NCBI GenBank assembly: GCA_964536805.1
Contig: CAZHYQ010000002.1
Span: 62,001-126,000 of the forward strand
Source of the DNA: Longilinea sp964536805
GTDB lineage: Bacteria; Chloroflexota; Anaerolineae; Anaerolineales; Anaerolineaceae
DNA length: 64,000 bases
Reading direction: 5' to 3'
This document shows, piece after piece, positions 36,601-44,038 of the stretch. A program made the position numbers and the translations under genes. Within the stretch, counting starts at the first letter, position 1; each line of letters starts with the position of its first letter. Below the pieces are notes generated by a model. That model had not been told where the DNA came from. It ran no database searches and was given only the letters and a program-made list of their open reading frames with translations.

Positions 36601-39600
36601 CTTCCGTTTCCTCAGAATTCATTGCCGCAGAACCCAGCACCCCCTCCCGTACAAACATCATAACCTTGGCCAGCGTGTTGTAATCGGACAGGCGCAAATC
36701 TTCGCGGCGTTCGATGCCGTAATGCTCGCGCACCGCGGCAAACAGTTCAGCCTGCTTGACGGTATCGATGCCCAGATCCGCCTCGAGGTCCAGATCCAAT
36801 TCCAGCATTTCCGGCGGATAGCCGGTTTTTTCGGAAACAATTTCAAGCAGGTATTGTTGGATTTCGGCATCCGAAACCAAGTTCTGCGTTGATGAGGTCT
36901 GAGTCGATGGGGAAGATCGTTGTTCTTCCTCAGAACTCAATGACACAGAACTCAGAACAGCTTCACCCTCAGAACTCAGAACTCCCTGCCGCCTTTCCGC
37001 CCACAGCGATGGGCCCTGCCCATACCGCCACAGCGATTTTAGCGGCGTGCGGTTTGGTGCGCCCTGGTCGCGGACGCGCAAGGTACGCTTGACAACTTCA
37101 TTCTCGGCAGATTCATAACCAGCCACGGCTGCCATCCAGCCATCGTGCACCTGCCGGTTGATGCGCTCGCCGGTGCCGGGTACCTTGTGCAGCAGCGACA
37201 TGGCAATTTGCGAACCGAAACCAGCCCCCAGGCGCAGCGCAAATTCAGGCTGATACTTGCCGCCGCGGGAAAGATTCAAATCTCCCAGGTCGGGATCGGG
37301 CTCAAAGCCGTTGTCAATGTTCGCCACCGGCGGGACGTCCCCGGTTTCCAGCGCTTTCACAGCCACCACGTCCTCGACGCCAACGCCCATGGTATGGCCT
37401 GTGAAACCCTTGGTGTTGGAGACGATTACCTGGTTGGCTTGCGCCCCAAACACCTGGCGCAATGCCCGGATCTCCGCGGCAGCCGAACCGCCGCGGGCCG
37501 GGGTATAGGTTTCATGCGACATGAACATCATCCGGTCGGCCATGGCCTCGCGCTTCAGTCCAAAGCGTTGTTCGGCGGTTGCCACCAGGCGTTCCATGAC
37601 TTCGCTGACATGTTGTACGTCGAGGCGCGTGCCATGATAGGCACTGTTGGCAATTTGCGTGGATAGGATTTCGCAAATGGCACGCACACCGCGCTCGCGG
37701 GCGGCATCTTCGCTTTCCACCACCAGTGCAGCCGCGCCCATGCCCATGATCATGCCGTTGCGGCGGCGGTCGAATGGCAGGGCTGCCAGCCGCAGGTCTT
37801 CCTCGGTCGTGGTTGCGCCGCTGGCCAGCAAACCAGTGCCCACCCAGTTCACCAGGTTTCCGTCAGTCACGTCGTCGCCAGCAATTACCAGCACGCGCCG
37901 GCAGCGCCCGCTGCGGATCCAATCCTCCGCGATGCCGACCGCATGAGTGGTGGTGGCACAGGCAGCGTTTACGTAAGTATTGGGACCGCGCGCGCCAATG
38001 TATTCGGCAAATTGCGAGTGACCCATTGCCAGTATGCGAAAGATGAAGCGCCGGTCGAAGTGATAATCCAATTGGTTGAGCGCTAGTTCCAGTTCCCCTA
38101 CCCGCTGCGACAAAGCCTTTTGCACATCAACCTGGGCCGGGAATAGCTTGCCTAAGCTGCGCAGTTCCGTCAACTGATTATTGAGAGATTGATATTCAGA
38201 GAAGCGCGCAGATTCCTCTGCCAGCCTTTCCAGTCCAGGGAAGGCCGAGCCAAAAATGACGCCTGTTTCATCCGCCAGGGTTTCAGGCAGCATCCAGCGG
38301 TTGGGCAGGTAGGAACCGGTGCTGGTTCGTTTGTAATTCATCACCAGTGGAATGCCTGCGTCGCGCAGAGCTTCCACGCCTGCGGCAATGGCAAGTTGGG
38401 TCGAGATGTCCGTCGCTTCCACCCGCTCGACCGGCACGCCAAATTCGGCCGCCAGGTCAAAGTTGCCGCTTTGCCCGGCCAGTTTAACCGTCTGATCCAA
38501 CGAATCGATTGTCACCATCTGGGCGCCAGCTTCGCTTTTTTCCAGGCGTGTCACCCGGTGTTCCAACATGGCGTTGCGTTTTTCCTCTGAAAGCGGCTCG
38601 ATGAATTGCTCTCCGCGTAGGATGCGCGCTACATTGTCATCTTCAAACACATGTTTACCGCGTCCGGGCAGACCCAGCCCCGCCCCGGTGATCACCACGG
38701 AACCGGTCAACCGCACGATGCCATCTGGAATCGCGGCTGACTGGACTGATTGTGCTGCGGTTATTTCCACTGGCAGCGCGGGGCTTTCCGTTGCTGCCCG
38801 CGGTCCCATTCCCGCGGCATACAGGCCGCATAATGCCTCGTTGAAACTGGTGCGCGCACCTTTGCGCGGGTGATTGGTCGCCACCAGCGTAATGCCATCT
38901 TTGCCCTTGAGAATATCCGTGGCCAATGCATTCAATACCCGTTTCGGCCCCACCTCAGCAAAGACGCGCGCGCCCTGGGCGTAAAGCGTTTCAATGCCGA
39001 GGATGAATTGCACCGGCGAAGCCACCTGCTGCGCGAGTAGATCGAGGATTTCTTCCTTTCCGCTCGGGTAAAGACCGCCGGTCACGTTTGCGACCACCGG
39101 GATTGCCGGCGGTTGCACATTCATGCGGGCGATCACCCTGCGCAGCGGTTCGCTGGCCGGCGCCACAATTTTGGTATGGAAAGCGTGAGATACCGGTATC
39201 TTGACCGCCTGGAATCCGGCGGATTGAAACGCTGCCAGTGCCTGTTCCACCGCGGCAGTCGTTCCGCCGATAACGGATTGCTGCGGGCTGTTGATGTTCG
39301 CCAGTACCACATAACCATCGATGGTTTTGAGGATGCGTTCCACCTCGCCTAACGGGGCAGAAACGGCTGCCATGCAACCGTTATCCTCCATCGAGACTTT
39401 CGACATCTCCCGTCCGCGCGCGCTGACCACCTCCAGCGCTTCGGCAAAGGTCAGTACGCCGGCTGCCACCAGGGCGGCGTATTCGCCCAGGCTGTGCCCA
39501 ATCACCAGGTCAGGTTCAAAGCCAAATTTTTTCATCAACCGCAGCAGCGCCACATTGGCCGTCAAAACCGCCGGCTGGGTGATTTCGGTATTCTTTAATG

Positions 39601-41617
39601 CATTTTCTGCCTGGGCAACCGCATCGGGATCGCCGTCCACATAGATATAACTGGTCAAAGGCCGCCCCAGAATGGGCGTCATGACTTCATCCGCCTCGCG
39701 GAAAGTCTCGGCAGCCAGCGTTTCGACCTCACACAGATCCTTTAGCATATTTACATACTGGCTGCCCTGCCCAGGGAATAGGAATGCCAGCTTGCCAGCC
39801 TTGCCGCTGCCGCGATAGACGGCATGCGCGCCCAGAGCGCTCCAGGCAGCCGGAGAACCGCTCTCGAATGCCTGCAGCGTCTTTTCACAGCGTTTGATCA
39901 GCTCTTCAGTGGATTCGAAATCCAGCGCAAGCCGTTCACTGCGCTCCAATCTTTCAGGTGATGGAATGGTTTGTTCAGGCAGGCGGCCGGCGCGGGCATT
40001 TTCGAGCGTTTTTTCAAGTTCGGTTTTCAACTCGGCGGTGGAATCTGCGCTCAGAAAGAGCAAACCGCGGTAAAAAGCCGGCAAGGCTTGCCCCTCGGCC
40101 GCTCGAACGGCGGCAGGTAGCGCAGAAGAAGCTGGTTCCGTTTCCACAGCAGGCATATTAAGAGTGGCCGCCGGAAAGAATTGCCGGTCGCTGGTTAACA
40201 CGCCGGGAATGTGTTCTTCCACCACCAGGTGGAAATTCGTCCCGCCAAAACCAAACGAACTGATGCCTGCGCGCCGGACCTCGTTGGATTTCTTCTCCCA
40301 GGGGCGGGCGATTGTGTTCACCCGGATGGGCAGATGGGAAAAATCAATATTTGGATTCGGCCGCTCGAAATTGACCGACGGCGGCAATTCCTGTTCATGA
40401 AGTGCATAAATGGTCTTCAGCAGAGCAGCCGCACCGGCCGCGCTTTTTAGGTGCCCGATGTTGGATTTCACGGACCCCAGCGCGATTTTGCCGGTGGGCA
40501 GGTCCAGCGCGCCAAAAACAGAATCCAGGCTGCCCACCTCGACCACATCGCCCACCCGGGTGGAAGTGCCGTGGCCTTCGATCAGACTGACGGTGCGCGG
40601 ATCGATGCCGGCATTCTGCCAGGCGCGTTCGATGGCGCGCTGTTGACCAATCGGATTGGGGGCCGTAATGCCCTTACCCTTGCCGTCGCTGCTGCTGCCC
40701 ACCCCGCGGATGACCGCGTAAATCCGGTCGCCGTCCCGTTCAGCATCTGCCAGCCGTTTGAGCAGGAAAATAGCTGCCCCTTCTCCCATGACAAAGCCGT
40801 TGGCACCATCGGCATAAGGCCGCGAGCCGTCCGGACTTAGTGCGCCAATTTTGCTGAACTTGACATAGGCCTCGGGTCCCATATTGCGGTCCACCCCGCC
40901 TGCCAGTACCGCGTCGAAATGACCGGCAGCCAGTCCATCCATCGCGCCTTGCAACGCCGCCAGCGAGGAGGCGCAGGCTGCGTCGGTGACATAGTTGGCA
41001 CCGCCCAGGTTGAATACATTGGCCACCCGCCCGGCGATAATGTTGGATAGCTCGCCCGGCATGGTATCTTCGGTAATCGGGCGCAAGCGGGCATCGATTT
41101 CGGCTTGCAGCCCTTTGAGCAATGCCTGCTGGGTGTCGGCCGGCAGCATTTTGAAAGCAGGAGTTTGGGTCAAGGCATCGCTGTATTCCGGCAGTCGTAG
41201 GCGAAAGCTGGAGTTATAGTGATTCTCGCCCGCCAGGGCATTGCCAAGGATCACCGCCGTACGGGCTGGATCCAGCGCACGCTTGGGATAGCCGAAATCA
41301 TTCAATGCCTGGTAGCTGGCGGCAATGGCCCACTGTTGGGCTGGATCCATCTGTTCCAATACGCGCGGCGGGATGGCGATGCCCATTTTTTGTGGATCGA
41401 GATAAAAATCGCGCACCCAGGCGCCAATTTTTGAATAGGTTTTATCCGGTTGGTTGGCGTCGGGATGGTAATACAAATCCACTCGCCAACGGTCATGGGG
41501 AACTTCGGTAATAGAATAGCGACCTGCCTGGATATTTTTCCAGAATGAATTTGCATCCGGGGCATCCGGCAGGATTGCCCCAACGCCAACGATAGCAACA
41601 GCCTTTGGATCAAGCAT
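33623..41617 (-). CDS. Pfa-like iterative type I lipid/polyketide synthase (KS-AT-KS-ACP-ACP-KR-DH)
   Basis: A 2664-residue cytosolic megasynthase; the ATG at 41617 follows GGAGGAAACGTC. Domains in order: KS1 (about 4-455; Cys 215 in DAACASS, His 349 in EGHGTST, His 389 in NIGHLKS); AT (about 610-900; Ser 709 in GHSLGEY, HAFH at 811-814, which points to malonyl-CoA); KS2 (about 985-1490; Cys 1220 in NAACATTT, plus SHETYT and GFTGHTMG); two near-identical ACPs (cores at 1619 and 1738); KR (about 1850-2330; GGSGGI near 2060, Tyr 2249 in DYSAAN); DH (about 2370-2650; His 2391 in a HxxxGxxxxP motif, Glu 2568 in ExxxQ). No ER and no thioesterase are present. The KS-AT-ACPs-KR-DH order recalls PfaA, with an extra KS between AT and ACP. 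Both ACPs have GIDTVKQ, with Thr at the usual Ser. It probably builds a reduced or unsaturated acyl chain with PfaD in trans; the product is unknown. Confidence 0.92.
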   Translation of the reverse strand: MLDPKAVAIVGVGAILPDAPDANSFWKNIQAGRYSITEVPHDRWRVDLYYHPDANQPDKTYSKIGAWVRDFYLDPQKMGIAIPPRVLEQMDPAQQWAIAASYQALNDFGYPKRALDPARTAVILGNALAGENHYNSSFRLRLPEYSDALTQTPAFKMLPADTQQALLKGLQAEIDARLRPITEDTMPGELSNIIAGRVANVFNLGGANYVTDAACASSLAALQGAMDGLAAGHFDAVLAGGVDRNMGPEAYVKFSKIGALSPDGSRPYADGANGFVMGEGAAIFLLKRLADAERDGDRIYAVIRGVGSSSDGKGKGITAPNPIGQQRAIERAWQNAGIDPRTVSLIEGHGTSTRVGDVVEVGSLDSVFGALDLPTGKIALGSVKSNIGHLKSAAGAAALLKTIYALHEQELPPSVNFERPNPNIDFSHLPIRVNTIARPWEKKSNEVRRAGISSFGFGGTNFHLVVEEHIPGVLTSDRQFFPAATLNMPAVETEPASSALPAAVRAAEGQALPAFYRGLLFLSADSTAELKTELEKTLENARAGRLPEQTIPSPERLERSERLALDFESTEELIKRCEKTLQAFESGSPAAWSALGAHAVYRGSGKAGKLAFLFPGQGSQYVNMLKDLCEVETLAAETFREADEVMTPILGRPLTSYIYVDGDPDAVAQAENALKNTEITQPAVLTANVALLRLMKKFGFEPDLVIGHSLGEYAALVAAGVLTFAEALEVVSARGREMSKVSMEDNGCMAAVSAPLGEVERILKTIDGYVVLANINSPQQSVIGGTTAAVEQALAAFQSAGFQAVKIPVSHAFHTKIVAPASEPLRRVIARMNVQPPAIPVVANVTGGLYPSGKEEILDLLAQQVASPVQFILGIETLYAQGARVFAEVGPKRVLNALATDILKGKDGITLVATNHPRKGARTSFNEALCGLYAAGMGPRAATESPALPVEITAAQSVQSAAIPDGIVRLTGSVVITGAGLGLPGRGKHVFEDDNVARILRGEQFIEPLSEEKRNAMLEHRVTRLEKSEAGAQMVTIDSLDQTVKLAGQSGNFDLAAEFGVPVERVEATDISTQLAIAAGVEALRDAGIPLVMNYKRTSTGSYLPNRWMLPETLADETGVIFGSAFPGLERLAEESARFSEYQSLNNQLTELRSLGKLFPAQVDVQKALSQRVGELELALNQLDYHFDRRFIFRILAMGHSQFAEYIGARGPNTYVNAACATTTHAVGIAEDWIRSGRCRRVLVIAGDDVTDGNLVNWVGTGLLASGATTTEEDLRLAALPFDRRRNGMIMGMGAAALVVESEDAARERGVRAICEILSTQIANSAYHGTRLDVQHVSEVMERLVATAEQRFGLKREAMADRMMFMSHETYTPARGGSAAAEIRALRQVFGAQANQVIVSNTKGFTGHTMGVGVEDVVAVKALETGDVPPVANIDNGFEPDPDLGDLNLSRGGKYQPEFALRLGAGFGSQIAMSLLHKVPGTGERINRQVHDGWMAAVAGYESAENEVVKRTLRVRDQGAPNRTPLKSLWRYGQGPSLWAERRQGVLSSEGEAVLSSVSLSSEEEQRSSPSTQTSSTQNLVSDAEIQQYLLEIVSEKTGYPPEMLELDLDLEADLGIDTVKQAELFAAVREHYGIERREDLRLSDYNTLAKVMMFVREGVLGSAAMNSEETEGLSSVAMRSVEEQRSSPATQNSSTLNTLSDAEIQQFLLSIVSEKTGYLPEMLELDLDLEADLGIDTVKQAELFAAVREHYGIERREDLRLSDYNTLAKVLNFIKDGIAEQVTSSEEEEVPSSVSMGYVEGHESSKATQNLEGLNSISQTSPTQNADIHRRIPVPVLRPALALCLPTGVALDGNSRVLIVADRGGAAEALERKLRARKVQVIKLASGSAEEIHSKVSLAEGNGPIDGVYFLPGLDAEPSLAEMASQDWDRMLDERLFALAALLRSLPETAFLVCATRMGGLHGYGPQDPAAAVSGGLRGLAKAMAREREKMFVKVVDFEKDANANTAAGCLLDETLRDPGTVEIGLEGSLRYGIALAEKPIGESEAKLPEGAVIVISGGSGGIVAPVVLDLATATRAHFYLLGRSALPTVNDPDLALLRSDREALKHAIAQRLTESGERATPSRVDAKLAALERAAATLETMAQVEKLGGKAVYIACDVTSPQAVEHAVQQVLAVEGRVDVLIHAAGLDHSRKLESKPEDEFRQVVAVKAGGFFHLWKALEKLKALPRFVAVFTSISGRFGNSGQTDYSAANDLAARLAAVIHSEHPEIRVSALDWGAWAEVGMASRGYIPRLMKLAGIEMLNPLQAAPLVRAELLAGGDCEVILAGELGQLESASNAEGGLDLERANEALRAGKPIHTMLSRVTGMSLNDGILLEADLDPNHEPFLKDHALNGIPVLPGVMGIEGFTVAAKHIASVLGSARAGFEVVRLDDIQFLAPFKFYRNQPRRSAWKARVLRTAEGLVADVSLESDMLLHNKAVEHMRHFSGRVLLQPQVDHQDLIVAAPKWNGAYTVQAADIYRLYFHGPSFQVLAGVQRSGEMVLGKLQRDLPAITSGGQTLFSTPILLELCLQTAGVWEAGLTGTLALPSSIGQLRLHKNKTNGSAIFAEVSPSKLQDGSLIFDARVVDAKGHVYLEIDNYRTSPLPYSVEEELIQPFKMLVQGK
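36292..36950 (-). repeat. 357-bp tandem duplication encoding the two ACP domains and their linkers
   Basis: Within the megasynthase, two units repeat with a period of 357 bases (119 codons); for example the Thr codons are at 36761-36763 and 36404-36406. Each unit has a Ser/Thr/Glu/Gln-rich linker (EEQRSSPSTQ and EEQRSSPATQ) and an almost identical ACP. The DNA differs at many third positions, so the duplication is not brand new. A third linker copy (VPSSVSMGYVEGHESS, about 36190-36245) follows ACP2 without an ACP. Confidence 0.85.
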
Positions 41618-41929
41618 GACGTTTCCTCCGAGCGGTCGGCGCAACGCAGATAACGTGCGCCTGGGATGAGCGTTGCCATGCCGAACAGGATTCCAATTGC
41701 TGTGATTTCCAAATATGCTATACAGCCAAAACTCCAGCGTGCCCTCTTCACAGGCTGGACAAACAATAAACCGGGCTATTCATTTTCAGCATTTGGAACC
41801 GGCTGCGCCATTCAGCGAAGTAAGAAGCAAGGGCGGAGCAGCAGGCGGATTGGCAAGTCTCTAGAGAGTGTAAACACCAAATGGTGCTTAAGGTTGCTGG
41901 CTGAATTAGGCTATCAAGTTAAAAGACGG
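41618..41929. other. Intergenic stretch between the megasynthase and the YeaQ-family gene
   Basis: No supported gene. CCGAGCGGTCGG at 41628-41639, overlapping the synthase ribosome binding site, is one base away from the palindrome upstream of the P450. No convincing promoter for the synthase was found; a TATAGC near 41720 on the minus strand is weak. Small palindromes (TCTCTAGAGA, CACCA-AA-TGGTG) lie near 41860-41890. Confidence 0.4.
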
Positions 41930-41958
41930 TTGGGTTTTCAAGGTCAAAATGTTACAAT
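41930..41958 (+). promoter_or_regulatory. Promoter of the YeaQ/YmgE-family gene
   Basis: TTGGGT (41930-41935) and TACAAT (41953-41958) with a 17-base spacer, 56 bases before the ATG. Confidence 0.55.
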
Positions 41959-42013
41959 TTACAGGAATCATGGGTCATCGCATGACGATTCCATCCTTGA
42001 TTTACGGAGGAAA

Positions 42014-42274
42014 ATGATGGGTTGGTTATCCTGGATTCTTTTTGGTGCTCTGGCCGGTTGGGCTGCCAGCGTGGTAACCGGACGGAACTCGCGCATGGGT
42101 TGCCTGGCGAATGTGATTATTGGCGTCCTTGGCGCGTTCATCGGCGGGTTTCTCTATACGCTGCTGACCGGCAAAGGCATATCGATCGGGTTCAACTGGC
42201 TGAGTTTTTTGGTAGCCGTTATCGGCGCGACCTTGTTGTTGATGGTCACAGGCTGGTACGGCCGCCGCAGGTGA
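42014..42274 (+). CDS. GlsB/YeaQ/YmgE family small membrane protein
   Basis: An 86-residue protein with three hydrophobic segments and the family pattern WILFGALAGWAASVV, MGCLANVIIGVLGAFIGGFL and FNWLSFLVAVIGATLLL. Homologues are stress-linked inner-membrane proteins of unclear function, historically called transglycosylase-associated. The ATG pair at 42014/42017 follows GGAGG; either could be used, the second having the better spacing. An open frame extends far upstream but has no start signals. It is a single-gene unit with its own promoter and terminator. Confidence 0.85.
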   Translation: MMGWLSWILFGALAGWAASVVTGRNSRMGCLANVIIGVLGAFIGGFLYTLLTGKGISIGFNWLSFLVAVIGATLLLMVTGWYGRRR

Positions 42275-42293
42275 TTTTTGACTGAACTCTGCA

Positions 42294-42326
42294 AACAAAC
42301 AGCCGGCTGTGCGCCGGCTGTTTGTT
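42294..42326. terminator. Bidirectional terminator between the YeaQ-family gene and the P450 gene
   Basis: A perfect 14-base stem (42294-42307 with 42313-42326) with a 5-base loop lies between two convergent genes. The plus side has AACCTTTTTG downstream; the stem itself has A/T ends that serve both directions. Confidence 0.85.
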
Positions 42327-42341
42327 AACCTTTTTGCTGCT

Positions 42342-43517
42342 TTAGCGGTCAATCGCAACAATGAAGTTGCGGAATTCGTAGCCCTTGATGGTGTCATTCA
42401 TATCCAGGTCCGGCTCCCGGACAATGTGCAGCCCGGGCAGGCGCAGGAACTGTTGCAGGAATATATCGGTTTCAGCGATGGCGATGAACTCGCCCGCGCA
42501 GCGATGCGGCCCAAAACCAAAGCCCATCAATGCGCCGGAAACGCCTTTCGGAAGCTCCCGTTCCGGGATGATTTCACCAGCATCCCTTCCGGCCGTGCGC
42601 GCATCCAAATTGATGGCCACAATATCCAAGTCAATTAATGCACCTGCTGGAATGGTCATGCTTTGACCGCCGCTAGTCAGGTTCAATTCGCTTACCGCCC
42701 GGCGGTACAGGTGGCCAACCACCGGTTCCAGGCGCAGCAATTCATACAGGATGCGGCTGCGTTGCTCATCCGTACCATCCAGATATTCTTTTCGCAGTTC
42801 CGGCCGCGTCAGCAGGTGCCATGAGGCGGCACAGATGAATTCCTGCGTGGTCACCATGCCGGCAGCACCGTAAGTGATGCACTCAGCCATAATCTCGCTG
42901 CTGCCGTAACCGTTATCCAACAGGTGCGAGATGACGTCTTCCTTGCGCTGCGCCCGGCGTGCACGGATTGCCGGGCGAACATCGCTCAGCCAGAACCCGA
43001 ACATGCGCGCTTGCACGCCCACAAACCGCACCATTCCGCCCGGTGTGCGGTCAACATTCAGATCAGCGTGGAGAATGCCCTCCAGCCGGCTGGTCAGTCC
43101 ATCGGTGGGGCTGTCGGTCAGGCCGACCACTTCCGACGCCACGCCAATTGCCAGGCGTGCAGCCAGCCGATTCAGGTCTGCCTGTCCATCCCGCCGTAGA
43201 ATCGCCAGCACATCAGCGACATACTTCTCCATCATCGGCCGGTAGCGTCCCTGAATGGTCGCCGGCGAAAAGAATCGCGCGATTTGTTTGCGCTGCTCCT
43301 GGTGCACTTTCCCATCCTGAAAGAGCACCGGGCGCGCCATGGCTTTTGGCATCATTTCAACCGATTCAGATTTGAACCCGGCCTGGACCACATCGACTTG
43401 CAAAACCGCACGCGCTTCGGCATAACCGCGCACGTGCCACACACCGTTCGAATCGCATTCCAGCACAGGAAGCGTTTCAGCCAGATCACGGGGAGCCGTT
43501 TTTGAGGCAGTTTGCAT
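42342..43517 (-). CDS. Cytochrome P450
   Basis: A 391-residue soluble bacterial P450. It has the heme-binding loop FGFGPHRCAGE with the cysteine ligand at 340, the ExxR motif in YELLRLEP (near 245), and the I-helix oxygen-activation motif AAGMVTTQE (near 205). The ATG at 43517 follows AAGGGAAAA; an in-frame ATG nine codons upstream has no binding site. No redox partner gene is adjacent. It sits between the lipid synthase and an MFS gene, so hydroxylation of the synthase product is a reasonable guess. A promoter with an operator-like palindrome lies upstream. Confidence 0.93.
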   Translation of the reverse strand: MQTASKTAPRDLAETLPVLECDSNGVWHVRGYAEARAVLQVDVVQAGFKSESVEMMPKAMARPVLFQDGKVHQEQRKQIARFFSPATIQGRYRPMMEKYVADVLAILRRDGQADLNRLAARLAIGVASEVVGLTDSPTDGLTSRLEGILHADLNVDRTPGGMVRFVGVQARMFGFWLSDVRPAIRARRAQRKEDVISHLLDNGYGSSEIMAECITYGAAGMVTTQEFICAASWHLLTRPELRKEYLDGTDEQRSRILYELLRLEPVVGHLYRRAVSELNLTSGGQSMTIPAGALIDLDIVAINLDARTAGRDAGEIIPERELPKGVSGALMGFGFGPHRCAGEFIAIAETDIFLQQFLRLPGLHIVREPDLDMNDTIKGYEFRNFIVAIDR

Positions 43518-43558
43518 TTTTCCCTTTCTTCTACAGAAATGCAATTGAGGTTATCTTG

Positions 43559-43587
43559 ATTATATCCGTTAATCCGACCGGTCGGTC
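43559..43587 (-). promoter_or_regulatory. P450 promoter with TetR-like palindromic operator
   Basis: On the minus strand TATAAT (43559-43564) lies 42 bases before the P450 ATG. The perfect 12-base palindrome CCGACCGGTCGG (43574-43585) occupies the spacer and -35 position, where a bound repressor would block RNA polymerase. This type of palindrome is typical of TetR-family operators. No TetR gene is in the window. Confidence 0.6.
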
Positions 43588-43638
43588 TGATTTTTATTCT
43601 CAGTGTACAATCTTTTCATCCTCGAGATTTCAGGATGG

Positions 43639-43749
43639 TCATTGCTGGCCGCCATGGTGCACCTGCCAGGATTCCGGCAAGCTAGAGTCGGCGGGCAAGT
43701 GCGGCAGTGCTTTATGTAGATTGAATCTTGCAGTCATCGCATTCATCAT
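43639..43749 (-). CDS. Candidate small ORF (36 residues) upstream of the P450 gene
   Basis: ATG at 43749 follows GCGAGGAG by six bases, an almost ideal ribosome binding site, and the frame ends with TGA at 43639. The peptide begins MMNAMTARFNLHKALPHLP and ends ESWQVHHGGQQ, so it has one Trp and three His but no hydrophobic segment. It lies 121 bases upstream of the P450 ATG on the same strand, with the P450 promoter between. I do not recognise it. It could be a real small protein, a peptide substrate, or chance. Confidence 0.35.
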   Translation of the reverse strand: MMNAMTARFNLHKALPHLPADSSLPESWQVHHGGQQ

Positions 43750-44038
43750 GTAAGGCTCCTCGCTGAAACGCACGAAATGGCTACTCTAGCGGATGTTGAT
43801 TGTTGTTAGCAGTCGTAAAACAGCCTGATCGCAAGCCATGGCAGGCGCTTGCTTGCGCCGGTACCACCCTGCCATTCTGGTACGGCGCAATAGGATAAGC
43901 TTGCATGGTTTTACCGTCAACGGGGATTCTTGCATCTGTATATCTGGCTACTTGCGTTATGATCATTTTCAAGTTTCATGCAATAATGTCCAAATACTTG
44001 GTACTTTATGTTTTTATTCAATTCACTCTTGTCAACAG
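43750..44038. other. Intergenic stretch before the MFS gene
   Basis: No supported gene. A small inverted repeat (GGCGC TTGCTT GCGCC, about 43851-43866) is present. An open minus-strand frame of 63 codons (43781-43972) has no ribosome binding site. No clear promoter for the MFS gene was found. Confidence 0.4.

Noticed and set aside
41666..42013. N-terminal extension of the YeaQ-family protein by 116 codons
   Set aside because: The frame is open by chance; the strong GGAGG and the promoter at 41930-41958 both place the start at 42014/42017.
43569..43619. 16-residue minus-strand ORF beginning MKRLYTENKN, overlapping the P450 operator
   Set aside because: Its CGAGG is too close to the ATG and the frame runs through the operator and -35 region, so chance is likelier.
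43781..43972. Open minus-strand frame of 63 codons upstream of the P450 small ORF
   Set aside because: No ribosome binding site, no recognisable composition, and it lies in a regulatory gap.
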